This document shows positions 24,132 to 32,131 of a stretch of 64,000 bases of DNA, piece by piece (within the stretch, counting starts at the first letter, position 1; each line of letters starts with the position of its first letter). The position numbers and the translations under genes are program-made. Source of the stretch: an uncultured Flavobacterium sp. (GTDB taxonomy: Bacteria; Bacteroidota; Bacteroidia; Flavobacteriales; Flavobacteriaceae). Below the pieces are notes generated by a model that ran no database searches, was not told where the DNA came from, and saw only the letters and a program-made list of their open reading frames with translations. The stretch is from contig NZ_CAMLDD010000010.1 in assembly GCF_946478785.1 (NCBI RefSeq), positions 108,738 through 172,737 of the forward strand, read 5' to 3'.

Positions 24132-25940
24132 TTAATTGATATCTTCTTTCTCCGATAATTTGCGTTCCAGTTCTATCTGAAATTCTTCAATAACCGGCTT
24201 CATAGTGCTTTCTGGTATATCTGCTATCCTTATGTACATTAAGCCATCTATCGCATTATTAAACAAAGGATCTACGTTGAAAGCGACAACACGGGCATTT
24301 TGCTTGATGTACTTTTTAATCAAAACAGGTAAACGTAAATTTCCTGGCTCTAATTCATCAATGATTTTGTCAAATTTGTTTAAATCTGATTCTGCTTCAT
24401 CAAAAATAAAATCTTTGTCGGCATCTTTCAGTTTTACTTTATAGGCCTTTTTCGGATGAATGTATTGTGCAATATAAGGATCGTAATAATTTGATTTCAT
24501 GAATTCGATCATCAACGATTTCGAGAAATCAGAGAACTGATTACTAATACTCACGCCGCCTAATAAATATTTATGTTCCGGATAGCGCAAAGTAGTATGA
24601 ATAATCCCTTTCCATAACAGGAATAATGGCATTGGTTTTTGCTGATACTCCTTGATGATAAAAGCGCGTCCCATTTCGATCGATTTGTGCATCATATCAT
24701 GTAGTTCTGGTTCAAACCTGAAAAGATCATTAAGGTAAAAACCTTCAAGACCATATTTCGGATAAATTTCAGAACCTAATCCCATGCGGTAAGCACCGGC
24801 AATTTTTTTTGTTTCATCGTCCCATAAAAACATATGGTGATAATATTGATCAAATTTATCTAAATCAATAGATTCATTCGTTCCTTCGCCTACTTCACGG
24901 AAAGTTATTTCACGCAAACGTCCAATTTCATGTAAAATATTCGGAACAGCTTTTGCTCTCGCAAAAAAAACTTCATAGTTTTTACTTTGCAGTAAGCGGG
25001 AATTACTGTTTCTTAAAGCGTCAACCTCAGCAATCATATTGGATTCATTAGCTGGCGTAACAATTTTTTTTGGGGTTTTAGTGAGTTTTAAGTTGGCTGG
25101 ATCTAATAATTTAACATCCTTTTCAAAAGGATTTGCCAGCATATAAGTCTTCTTTCTTAAAAACTCTGAATATTCTTCAAAAGATTCTATTTCGTTCTGT
25201 TCATTTACCGAAATTGGTTTTCCAATACGGACCTTAATAACACGGTCTTTTTGCGTAAGCAATTCAGATGGTAATTTAGCAGTACGCAAAGTATCATCAA
25301 TTTTTGACAGCCAATAGAATAATTTACTGTTTTTAGCATGAAAATAAATCGGAACAACCGGAACTTTAGCTTTTCTGATCAGTTTCAGTGCCCCTTCTTC
25401 CCAAGGTCTGTCAACTACCAGTTTTCCATCTCTGTAGGTCGAAACTTCGCCGGCAGGAAAAATTCCTAAAGGTTTGCCATCACTTAGATGACGTAGAGTT
25501 TCTTTAATTCCTACAACGCTCGATTTTGCATCCTTATGGTTTTCAAAAGGATTAACAGGCATGATGTATTTTTTAAGCGGAACAATTCTGTGTAATAAAA
25601 AGTTGGCAATAATCTTGAAATTTGGCTCTCTTTCGAGCATTAATTTCAATAATAAAATACCATCAATTCCTCCAAGCGGATGATTCGAAATAGTAATGTA
25701 AGCACCGTCTTTAGGCAAACGTTTTAAATCTTCTTCGGGAATTTCAAACTTAATTTGTAATTCGTCCAATACTCCGTTCAAGAATGGAACGTCTTCCAGA
25801 TGTTTGTTATTATCGTAAATTTTATTAAGGGTTGATATCTTGAGAACCTTCATAAGGATCCAGCCTGAAAAAGTACCAAGAACTCCGTACTTCTCAACAT
25901 TTATCGCCTTTGCAACTTCTTTCGCGGTAACTAAACCCAT
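24132..25940 (-). CDS. olsF: Two-domain acyltransferase, OlsF-like aminolipid synthase
   Basis: The 602-residue protein joins two acyltransferase domains. The first (about 1-280) is a PlsC-like lysophospholipid acyltransferase with ISNHPLGGIDG (His87 and Asp93, spaced HX5D as in the hemolysin-like subgroup), then GIFPAGEVSTYRDG and VPVVPIYFHAKNS. The second (about 315-510) resembles the OlsB/hemolysin-type N-acyltransferase: YEVFFARAKAVPNILHEIG, REITFREVGEGTNES, AYRMGLGSEI, GRAFIIKEYQ and KGIIHTTLRYPEHKYLLGG. From memory, OlsF makes ornithine lipids by N- and then O-acylation in Serratia and Flavobacterium, and Bacteroides glycine-lipid enzymes are the same two domains split. The acyl acceptor (ornithine, glycine or glycyl-serine) cannot be read here. 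The last 90 residues are unassigned. Confidence 0.8.
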   Translation of the reverse strand: MGLVTAKEVAKAINVEKYGVLGTFSGWILMKVLKISTLNKIYDNNKHLEDVPFLNGVLDELQIKFEIPEEDLKRLPKDGAYITISNHPLGGIDGILLLKLMLEREPNFKIIANFLLHRIVPLKKYIMPVNPFENHKDAKSSVVGIKETLRHLSDGKPLGIFPAGEVSTYRDGKLVVDRPWEEGALKLIRKAKVPVVPIYFHAKNSKLFYWLSKIDDTLRTAKLPSELLTQKDRVIKVRIGKPISVNEQNEIESFEEYSEFLRKKTYMLANPFEKDVKLLDPANLKLTKTPKKIVTPANESNMIAEVDALRNSNSRLLQSKNYEVFFARAKAVPNILHEIGRLREITFREVGEGTNESIDLDKFDQYYHHMFLWDDETKKIAGAYRMGLGSEIYPKYGLEGFYLNDLFRFEPELHDMMHKSIEMGRAFIIKEYQQKPMPLFLLWKGIIHTTLRYPEHKYLLGGVSISNQFSDFSKSLMIEFMKSNYYDPYIAQYIHPKKAYKVKLKDADKDFIFDEAESDLNKFDKIIDELEPGNLRLPVLIKKYIKQNARVVAFNVDPLFNNAIDGLMYIRIADIPESTMKPVIEEFQIELERKLSEKEDIN

Positions 25941-25970
25941 CTACTATTTTTAATTTATTAGAACAGCGAA

Positions 25971-25978
25971 CAAAGATA
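25971..25978 (-). promoter_or_regulatory. Bacteroidota -7 promoter element for acyltransferase gene
   Basis: The minus strand reads TATCTTTG, a full match to TAnnTTTG, 31 bases upstream of the acyltransferase ATG. It diverges from the xth promoter about 50 bases away. Confidence 0.55.
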
Positions 25979-26029
25979 ACAAAAAACTCTACTTTTAGTG
26001 TTTGTTATGTAAACTTTCCTCATTTTTAT

Positions 26030-26037
26030 TACTTTTG
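26030..26037 (+). promoter_or_regulatory. Bacteroidota -7 promoter element for xth
   Basis: TACTTTTG is a full match to TAnnTTTG, 18 bases before the xth ATG. Confidence 0.6.
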
Positions 26038-26054
26038 AAATCTAAAAAAAACGC

Positions 26055-26816
26055 ATGAAAATTATTTCTTATAATGTAAACGGAATACGCGCTGCTATTG
26101 CAAAAGGATTTATTAATTGGCTCCAGCAGGCTAATCCTGATGTTGTTTGTCTTCAGGAAATTAAGGCAACCGAGGAACAAATTCCGACAGCCGATATTAC
26201 GGCTGCGGGTTATCCTTATCAATATTACTATCCGGCAACCAAAAAAGGATATAGCGGAGTAGCTATTTTATCTAAAGTTAAACCCAATAACGTGGTTTAC
26301 GGAACCGGAATTCACCATATGGACTTTGAAGGGCGTAATCTGCGGGCCGATTTTGACGATTGTTCTGTAATGAGTTTGTATCTCCCTTCAGGGACTAATA
26401 TCGAAAGATTAGATCATAAATTTATGTTTATGGATGATTTTCAAACCTATGTAAACGAGTTAAGGCTTACTATTCCCAATATTATCATTTGTGGTGATTA
26501 CAATATTTGCCATGAAGCAATCGATATTCATGACCCGGTTCGTAACAAAACTGTATCGGGATTTTTACCAGCAGAACGTGCGTGGCTGGACGGTTTTATG
26601 AAAACTGGTTTTATTGACAGTTTCAGACATTTTAATAAAGATCCCCATCATTATACCTGGTGGAGTTACCGGGCAGGAGCAAGAGGCAATAATAAAGGCT
26701 GGCGTATTGATTATAACCTCGTTAGCGAACCGTTACAGCACAGATTAAAACGTGCTGTTATTCTCCCAGATGCTATTCATTCAGATCATTGCCCGGTTTT
26801 AGTCGAAATCGAGTAA
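26055..26816 (+). CDS. xth: Exodeoxyribonuclease III / AP endonuclease
   Basis: The protein belongs to the ExoIII/Ape1 family, which cuts DNA at abasic sites and removes 3' blocks in base-excision repair. The 253-residue protein has all landmarks: NVNGIRAAIAKGFINWL at the start, CLQEIK with the metal-binding Glu, GYSGVAILS, GDYNICHEAIDIHDP with Asp/Asn catalytic residues, and TWWSYRAGARGNNKGWRIDY. The final SDHCPV carries the catalytic Asp-His. It is transcribed from its own promoter, divergent from the acyltransferase gene. Confidence 0.96.
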   Translation: MKIISYNVNGIRAAIAKGFINWLQQANPDVVCLQEIKATEEQIPTADITAAGYPYQYYYPATKKGYSGVAILSKVKPNNVVYGTGIHHMDFEGRNLRADFDDCSVMSLYLPSGTNIERLDHKFMFMDDFQTYVNELRLTIPNIIICGDYNICHEAIDIHDPVRNKTVSGFLPAERAWLDGFMKTGFIDSFRHFNKDPHHYTWWSYRAGARGNNKGWRIDYNLVSEPLQHRLKRAVILPDAIHSDHCPVLVEIE

Positions 26817-26884
26817 AACTGGTATTGTTATTGTTGAGAGAATAGCTGTTTAAAGTGAGTTTTGGAATGTGCAATTTATTTTTT

Positions 26885-26961
26885 GAAGCTATTCCTGCTG
26901 TCCTTCCAAATCTTTTGTGCCGAACCCCGGCACAAAAGGATTTTCCCTCCCATCAGGGCTA
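26885..26961. repeat. Dispersed hairpin repeat, copy 1
   Basis: The element begins GAAGCTATTCCTGCTGTCC and ends CCCATCAGGGCTA. In the middle a perfect 11-base stem, CTTTTGTGCCG (26912-26922) with CGGCACAAAAG (26928-26938), holds a 5-base loop. The flanks match those of a second element at 35730-35806, while the hairpin differs. It lies 66 bases after the xth stop, oriented the same way relative to the preceding gene as the other copy. Confidence 0.8.
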
Positions 26962-27019
26962 GGAATCTCCGTTAAACAAGAAATTAAGAATTATTAATAC
27001 CCTTTAAATAAAAAAGTAA

Positions 27020-27961
27020 ATGATTAAAAAAGCCTCACTCGGATTGTTAATTTTAGCACTTTCAACATCATGTGTATCCAAAAAGATTTACAATGATCTG
27101 GAATCAAAATATTCAGACCTGAAAAAAGAAAACCGTTCTGTTGCAGATGAAAATGCAGATTTAAAAAGAACAAAAAACCAACTGGAATTAGATCGCGATA
27201 AATTAACCAAAGATTTAAACAGTGCAAAAGATGATCTTGCTAAACAAAAAGCTGATTTGGCCGCTGAACAAAAGAAATATAAGGTATTGCAGGACTCCTA
27301 TAATGCATTAGAGAGAAACAGCAATGATGCTTTAGAAAAAAACATGGATAAAAACCGTGAATTGTTAGCGGAATTAGAAGCAAAATCAAAAAAACTAGCC
27401 GAAGAACAAGCACGTTTAGATAAAACTGCAAATCGATTGAGCGAGCTTGAAGCTATGATTGCTGCTAAAGAAGCAGCTATGAGAACGCTGAAAGAAACGT
27501 TATCAAAAGCATTAAATGGTTTTGAAGGAAAAGGACTTACAGTAGAACAGAAAAACGGGAAAGTATATGTTTCTATGGAAAACAAATTACTTTTCAATTC
27601 AGGAAGCTGGGCTGTTGGTTCAGAAGGTAGAAAAGCGGTTGTAGAACTTGGAAAAGTATTAGGTGACAATCCAGATCTTTCTGTTTTAATTGAAGGCCAT
27701 ACCGATGATGATCCGTATGCAGGTTCCGGTCCAATTGCAAATAACTGGGATTTATCAACAAAAAGAGCAACGGCAATAGTAGCTATTTTAAGTGAAAATG
27801 GTAAAATCAACAAGCAAAAGTTAACAGCAGCAGGCCGTGGAGAATTTTCACCTTTGGCAAGTAATGCAACTCCTGAAGGTAAAGCTAAAAACCGTAGAAT
27901 CGAAATCATCCTGACCCCAAGGTTAGATGAAATCGCTGATATGCTTAATAGTATTAATTAA
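27020..27961 (+). CDS. OmpA-family outer-membrane lipoprotein
   Basis: This 313-residue protein has a lipoprotein signal (SLGLLILALSTSC, lipidated Cys18). A long charged coiled coil spans about 20-155 (KKENRSVADENADLKRTKNQ and many KLA/AEL heptads). The OmpA C-terminal peptidoglycan-binding domain is at about 185-300, with LLFNSGSWAV, LIEGHTDDDP and the signature NRRIEIIL near the end. It probably tethers the outer membrane to peptidoglycan, with the coiled coil bridging the gap. It stands alone and ends at a clear terminator. Confidence 0.92.
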   Translation: MIKKASLGLLILALSTSCVSKKIYNDLESKYSDLKKENRSVADENADLKRTKNQLELDRDKLTKDLNSAKDDLAKQKADLAAEQKKYKVLQDSYNALERNSNDALEKNMDKNRELLAELEAKSKKLAEEQARLDKTANRLSELEAMIAAKEAAMRTLKETLSKALNGFEGKGLTVEQKNGKVYVSMENKLLFNSGSWAVGSEGRKAVVELGKVLGDNPDLSVLIEGHTDDDPYAGSGPIANNWDLSTKRATAIVAILSENGKINKQKLTAAGRGEFSPLASNATPEGKAKNRRIEIILTPRLDEIADMLNSIN

Positions 27962-27980
27962 GTTTAATAGGTACAAAGGT

Positions 27981-28016
27981 TCAAAGGCTCAGAGTTTAAA
28001 ACTTTGAGCCTTTTTA
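27981..28016 (+). terminator. Rho-independent terminator after OmpA-like gene
   Basis: AAAGGCTCA (27983-27991) pairs with TGAGCCTTT (28005-28013), a GC-containing stem followed by TTTTTATT. It lies 22 bases beyond the stop codon. Confidence 0.8.
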
Positions 28017-28049
28017 TTGAAATCTAATTTCCGATTATAAACTGGATTT

Positions 28050-28430
28050 TTACATGAATCGTTCCTATGGAACTCTTAAATTTTCATTTTCAAATTTTCA
28101 ACGGATTAAAATCCGTTGCTACAAAACAAATCGTTCCTCTGGAACTGTGATATTGATTATCTACCTAAAGATATTTTGATATAAATCAGCTTTTAGTAAA
28201 ATAGCAGTAGGTGGTATTACATTATAGTAACGGACTTTAATTCGTTGATATAAATAAGTTGATACAAAACAATCATTGCTCAGGAACTGTTATATTGATT
28301 AATTAAAAGATATTCTGTTATAAATTAACTTGAATAAAAAGCCTTAGGCTTGCAACATATTATAGCGACGGATTTTAATCCGTTGATAGAACAACAGAAT
28401 TAGAAAAAATGAGTTTCTTAGGAACGGTTC
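28050..28430. repeat. Block of degenerate intergenic repeats
   Basis: About 380 bases contain no gene but hold a two-fold imperfect duplication. 28120-28250 and 28263-28387 both run TACAAAACAA, a CTC-GGAACTGT word, TATTGATT, then CGGA-TTTAAT-CGTTGATA. A perfect 20-base palindrome CAACGGATTAAAATCCGTTG is at 28099-28118, a related CGGATTTTAATCCG at 28369-28382, and GTTCC-TNTGGAAC hairpins occur at about 28062 and 28133. From memory these words recur near REP-type elements in Bacteroidota. Confidence 0.65.
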
Positions 28431-28433
28431 ATT

Positions 28434-29600
28434 TTATGCTTTTTGAATAAGAATACTTACGGCATTACCACCAAAACCAACAGCATTAATCAGAACCTTT
28501 TTAATGGATTTTTTTTGAAATTGTGCTTTCGCAAAAGGAACATTGACAAATGTATCATGTTGTATCATCAAAAGAGCCAGTTCTAAACTCAACATTCCCG
28601 AAGCACCAAAAGTGTGACCAATTTTCCATTTATTGGTGGTGAGCAAAGGTAAATCGTTTCCAAATAATTTTTCGATGGCACGCAATTCGGTTAAATCACC
28701 TTTTATCGTTCCTGGTGCATGCATCACAATTACATCAACATCTTCTAAACTTGTATCTTTTAAAGCCATTTTCATGGATTTCTGAAAACAGTCCGCTTCT
28801 GCAGAAATGGAAATGTTATGCTCAAGAATTTCAGTTGCATAACCCACGCCTGTTATATAGGCAATGGCGTTTTCTTTTTCTCCTGTTTCTAAACAACAAA
28901 CACTGGCACCTTCACCCAAAATCATCGTATTTTGTGTTTTTTCAAAATCAAAAGAAAGGTTGGGCCATGCTTCATCGGTTTGATTGATACGGGAATATAT
29001 TTTTAAAGCCCGCATTTGAGCAATCGTAAAATCAGTTAAAGGAGCTTCACTTCCGCCAACCAAAAATTTATCAGCCATTCCTGATTTTAGCCACGCAACA
29101 CCATTCAATAAAGCATGAAGAGCAGTAGAACAAGTAATAGAATGTGAAATTTCAGGACCTGTACTTTGCAAATCGTGCGCAATCCAGGACGAAATATTTC
29201 CTAGAGTAGTGGTTGGCGATGCTAAAGTCTGGGCTTTTCCGGTATCAATATATTCTTTGTAATGCTTTTCGAACAAATCGGTTGCCCCACGTGATGATCC
29301 AATATTGATTCCGAAAATGTCTTCTGGATTCCAGCCGGCTTCTTTAACGGCTTGTCGGGAAGCGGCCAGAGCAAATAAAACCGAATTGTCTAAAAATCTA
29401 TATTTAGGATCAGATTCGCTAATTTCAGCTATAATTTGCTTCGATTCTGAGTCAAGAGCCGCAACAGAAGTTTGCTGCTGGTCTAAGTATTGGGACGTAA
29501 AACAATGTTGGTTGTTAAGATACTTTTTCCAAACTTCATTAGTATTATTTCCTAAAGGTGAAATTGAAGAAAAAGCCGTTATTGATATTTTTGTATTCAA
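28434..29600 (-). CDS. FabF-like beta-ketoacyl synthase linked to biotin genes
   Basis: The 388-residue protein has the ketosynthase fold. It opens ISITAFSSISPLGNN, and its catalytic Cys157 lies in SITCSTALHAL. His294 is in MHAPGTIKGDLTE (usual HGTGT position). Lys324 and His329 are in NKWKIGHTFGASG. All three catalytic positions are kept, but the motifs differ from housekeeping FabF (TACA, HGTGTP, KSMTGH), so this is a divergent condensing enzyme. It is the last gene of the bioD-bioA group and points the same way. Condensing enzymes build the pimeloyl chain that feeds BioF, so a role in pimelate supply is a fair inference; specialised lipid synthesis is the alternative. A partial promoter element (GAACTTTG, minus, 29620-29627) and a palindrome lie between it and bioA. 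Confidence 0.82.
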   Translation of the reverse strand: MNTKISITAFSSISPLGNNTNEVWKKYLNNQHCFTSQYLDQQQTSVAALDSESKQIIAEISESDPKYRFLDNSVLFALAASRQAVKEAGWNPEDIFGINIGSSRGATDLFEKHYKEYIDTGKAQTLASPTTTLGNISSWIAHDLQSTGPEISHSITCSTALHALLNGVAWLKSGMADKFLVGGSEAPLTDFTIAQMRALKIYSRINQTDEAWPNLSFDFEKTQNTMILGEGASVCCLETGEKENAIAYITGVGYATEILEHNISISAEADCFQKSMKMALKDTSLEDVDVIVMHAPGTIKGDLTELRAIEKLFGNDLPLLTTNKWKIGHTFGASGMLSLELALLMIQHDTFVNVPFAKAQFQKKSIKKVLINAVGFGGNAVSILIQKA

Positions 29601-29652
29601 TGTATTGTTTGTTTGATTGCAAAGTTCGAAAAAGTTTTTGGTTTTCAGCAGA

Positions 29653-29683
29653 GACCTAACAGGTTTTTAAAGCCTGTTAGGTC
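29653..29683. repeat. Palindrome with CCTAACAGG core, copy 2
   Basis: GACCTAACAGG (29653-29663) and CCTGTTAGGTC (29673-29683) are exact reverse complements around TTTTTAAAG. The core and the AT centre match the palindrome at 16175-16206. It lies between bioA and the ketosynthase gene. Confidence 0.75.
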
Positions 29684-29711
29684 AGACTAAAGACACATAT
29701 ATAATTCAAAA

Positions 29712-30983
29712 TTAAACTATTTCTATTACTTCTTCGATTGTAGAATATACTTTTTGAAGCTGTTCGTCTGTCATGATATAGGGTGGTAAAATGTACACAA
29801 TATTGCCAACTGGACGCAAAACAACCCCATTTTCAATAAAGAAATTATAAAGTTTGTTTCGCATTGACCCGTAATAGCTCTCCTCAGAATCTGATTTGAT
29901 TTCAACGGCAAAAATAACACCCAGTGTTCTGGTGGTAATTACTTTTGGATGATTCTCAATTTTTTGCTGAAATTCTAAATGGCTTTTATTGATTCTTGCA
30001 ATATTAGCCTGCATTTCATCAGTATGCAACAAATCGATACTGGCCAGAGCCGCTGCACAGCCAGTTGGATTAGCCGTAAAAGTATGTCCGTGAAATAAGG
30101 CTTTATTGATATCATCATCATAAAAAGCATCAAAAATAGCCTGTGTAAAAGTCGTAATTGCCATCGGAATTGTACCGCCCGTGAGGGCTTTCGATAAACA
30201 CATCATATCCGGTTGCTCAGAAACATAATCCATTGCAAAGTTTTTTCCGGTTTTGCCAAAGCCTGTCATTACTTCATCGGCAATCGTCAAAACCTTATTT
30301 TCTTTGCAAATCTGAATCAGTTTCGCCAGTGCTTCGGGTTCATACATGACCATTCCGGCTGCTCCCTGAACCAAAGGCTCAAATATAAATGCGGCACAGT
30401 TTTGAGTCTGAATTGCATTTCTCAAAGCTTCAAAACTTTCTTGCTCTTTGCCTTTTACCGGAACTGGGATTCGAACAACATCAATAAACATTCCTTGAAA
30501 AGCCTGGGTGTAAAACGAAATTCCACTCGCCGCCATTGCTGCAAAAGTATCGCCATGAAAAGCATTTTCAAAAGCGATTATTGTCGTACGTTTTTCATTT
30601 TTATTGAAGAAATATTGTAAAGCTACTTTTATCGCCACTTCTACAGCAGTAGAACCATTGTCTGAAAAGAAAATTTTCTGCTGATTCTTTGGAAGAATCT
30701 CCATCAATTTTTCCGCCACTTTTATGGCAGGTTCATGTGTAAAACCACCAAATAGAACATGTTCTAAAGTGGTCAATTGTTTGTAAATCGCATCTGCAAT
30801 GAATTTATTGCTATGCCCAAACGGATTTACCCACCAGGAGGCAATTGCATCGATATATTCTTTATTGTTTTCATCCCAAAGCAATGCACCTTCTCCTCTT
30901 GAAATGGCTATTGGTGTTTGTGAAGTTTTGTGCTGAGTATAAGGATGCCAGAGGTATTGGCTGTCTCTTTCTGTTAAAGTCAT
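29712..30983 (-). CDS. bioA: Adenosylmethionine-8-amino-7-oxononanoate aminotransferase
   Basis: BioA converts KAPA to DAPA using S-adenosylmethionine as amino donor, the third step of the biotin ring pathway. The 423-residue protein has WHPYTQHKTS, the substrate-pocket SWWVNPFGHSNKFI, and FSDNGSTAVEVAIKVALQ. The PLP-binding lysine is in LSKALTGGTIPMA, and FHGHTFTANPTGCAAAL is present. These last motifs distinguish BioA from general class III aminotransferases. It lies 26 bases downstream of bioD, so they share a transcript. The next gene downstream is the ketosynthase. Confidence 0.95.
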   Translation of the reverse strand: MTLTERDSQYLWHPYTQHKTSQTPIAISRGEGALLWDENNKEYIDAIASWWVNPFGHSNKFIADAIYKQLTTLEHVLFGGFTHEPAIKVAEKLMEILPKNQQKIFFSDNGSTAVEVAIKVALQYFFNKNEKRTTIIAFENAFHGDTFAAMAASGISFYTQAFQGMFIDVVRIPVPVKGKEQESFEALRNAIQTQNCAAFIFEPLVQGAAGMVMYEPEALAKLIQICKENKVLTIADEVMTGFGKTGKNFAMDYVSEQPDMMCLSKALTGGTIPMAITTFTQAIFDAFYDDDINKALFHGHTFTANPTGCAAALASIDLLHTDEMQANIARINKSHLEFQQKIENHPKVITTRTLGVIFAVEIKSDSEESYYGSMRNKLYNFFIENGVVLRPVGNIVYILPPYIMTDEQLQKVYSTIEEVIEIV

Positions 30984-31009
30984 CTGAGATATATTGTAGA
31001 TTTCTGATT

Positions 31010-31642
31010 TTAGATTTTAGATTCTTGTAATGACAGAAGATTGTGCCTAAATAAATCAGCGTATTCGCGAATAACATTTTGGTCAAAATAAGGTTCTTCG
31101 TCAATTCTTCCGATACATTTTATTTCGGTTTTATTCAAAATCAGGCTTTCAGTCGATTTGTTTTCGCTTCCGCTAAAGATAATTCCAGAAACTTGAAAAC
31201 CTCGATTTTGAATAGCTTCAATAGTTAATAGCGTATGATTAATACTTCCAAGATAATGTCTTGAAACGACAATTACTTTATAATCCGGTTGAATCAAGTC
31301 AAAAATAGTATCTTTTTCGTTTAGCGGAACAAAGATTCCTCCGGCTCCTTCAATAACCAAATGATTATCAGTTTTTGGCTCCTGAATTTGTTTTAGATCT
31401 ATTGTAATTCCATCAATTTCAGCTGCCAAATGCGGACTTGCAGGTGTATTTAAGGCATAATTGTTAGAAAAAAATTGGGATTTGGGATTTGAAATTCGGG
31501 ATTTTACTTTATGGGTATCAGAATTGTTCAAATCCCCAGCCTGAATAGGTTTCCAGTAATCAGCTTCTAAAGCTTCAACAATAATAGAAGAAGCAATAGT
31601 TTTGCCCACATCTGTTGAAATTCCTGTTATAAATAGTTTCAT
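31010..31642 (-). CDS. bioD: Dethiobiotin synthetase
   Basis: BioD closes the ureido ring of dethiobiotin from DAPA, CO2 and ATP. The 210-residue protein starts with the P-loop variant ITGISTDVGKT (family consensus GTDTxVGKT), then YWKPIQAG, LVIEGAGGIFVPLN with the catalytic residues, and VVSRHYLGSINHTLLT. It lies between a DUF2007 gene (4-base gap) and bioA (26-base gap), all on the minus strand. The stretch around residues 45-60 (SRISNPKSQF) looks like a small insertion relative to typical BioD, but the core is intact. Confidence 0.94.
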   Translation of the reverse strand: MKLFITGISTDVGKTIASSIIVEALEADYWKPIQAGDLNNSDTHKVKSRISNPKSQFFSNNYALNTPASPHLAAEIDGITIDLKQIQEPKTDNHLVIEGAGGIFVPLNEKDTIFDLIQPDYKVIVVSRHYLGSINHTLLTIEAIQNRGFQVSGIIFSGSENKSTESLILNKTEIKCIGRIDEEPYFDQNVIREYADLFRHNLLSLQESKI

Positions 31643-31646
31643 TTAA

Positions 31647-32051
31647 TTAAAATTCAAATTGACAATTATTGCATTTATAACGATATTTAGAATATAAAGG
31701 CATCAAAACAAAAAGCAATGAAAATAGAAAAGCAAAAAGTGTTTTTTTGTCTTTTACAGAAGTTACCATTTCAATTTCTTCTGCACCACAATTAGGACAT
31801 TTTAATGGTTTGCTATCTTCATCTAAAGAATAAGGAGCAATATTTAATAAAATTTCATTTGCCTTTTCAAAATCCTGAGTTTTTACAAAAAGCTTAACTC
31901 CGCCAACAGCATTACTCCAAATCGGATTTGAGTCAACAGTGTGAGTGTCTCTTAAGTGAACTTCAATTCCTTCAGATTGCAGTTTTCCACTAAAAATTTG
32001 TGCTTCTGATGAGTATTGAAAACTTCTGACTAATTTAAAATTGTCGTCCAT
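31647..32051 (-). CDS. DUF2007 protein with zinc ribbon
   Basis: Residues 1-75 of this 134-residue protein match DUF2007, a small ferredoxin-like signal-transducing domain (FQYSSEAQIFSGKLQSEGIE, then GGVKLFVKTQDFEKANEIL). A zinc-ribbon half CPNCGAEE follows, then a hydrophobic span FAFLFSLLFVLMPLY, and a second half CNNC at the end. The Cys pairs probably bind zinc, and the span anchors the protein in the membrane. Function is unknown. It sits 4 bases upstream of bioD, so it shares the biotin transcript, though nothing in it points to biotin chemistry. Confidence 0.85.
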   Translation of the reverse strand: MDDNFKLVRSFQYSSEAQIFSGKLQSEGIEVHLRDTHTVDSNPIWSNAVGGVKLFVKTQDFEKANEILLNIAPYSLDEDSKPLKCPNCGAEEIEMVTSVKDKKTLFAFLFSLLFVLMPLYSKYRYKCNNCQFEF

Positions 32052-32102
32052 AATTTTAGTAGAGAGATAAATTAAGATGTAAAAATACCAATAAAAACAA
32101 CA

Positions 32103-32124
32103 AACCCATCATTTACGATGGGTT
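32103..32124 (-). terminator. Terminator after the sigma-factor operon
   Basis: AACCCATC (32103-32110) pairs with GATGGGTT (32117-32124). Read on the minus strand the hairpin is followed by TGTTGTTTTTATTGG. It lies just beyond the membrane-protein stop at 32132 and separates that operon from the DUF2007-bioD-bioA operon. Confidence 0.75.
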
Positions 32125-32131
32125 GTGTTTG

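Noticed and set aside
27298..27909. 203-residue antisense frame within the OmpA-like gene
   Set aside because: It is the reverse complement of a coiled-coil coding region, giving a Ser/Leu/Phe-rich product with no motif. The sense strand has a clear signal peptide and OmpA signature.
30213..30620. 135-residue antisense frame within bioA
   Set aside because: bioA has all family motifs on the minus strand, and the antisense product matches nothing.
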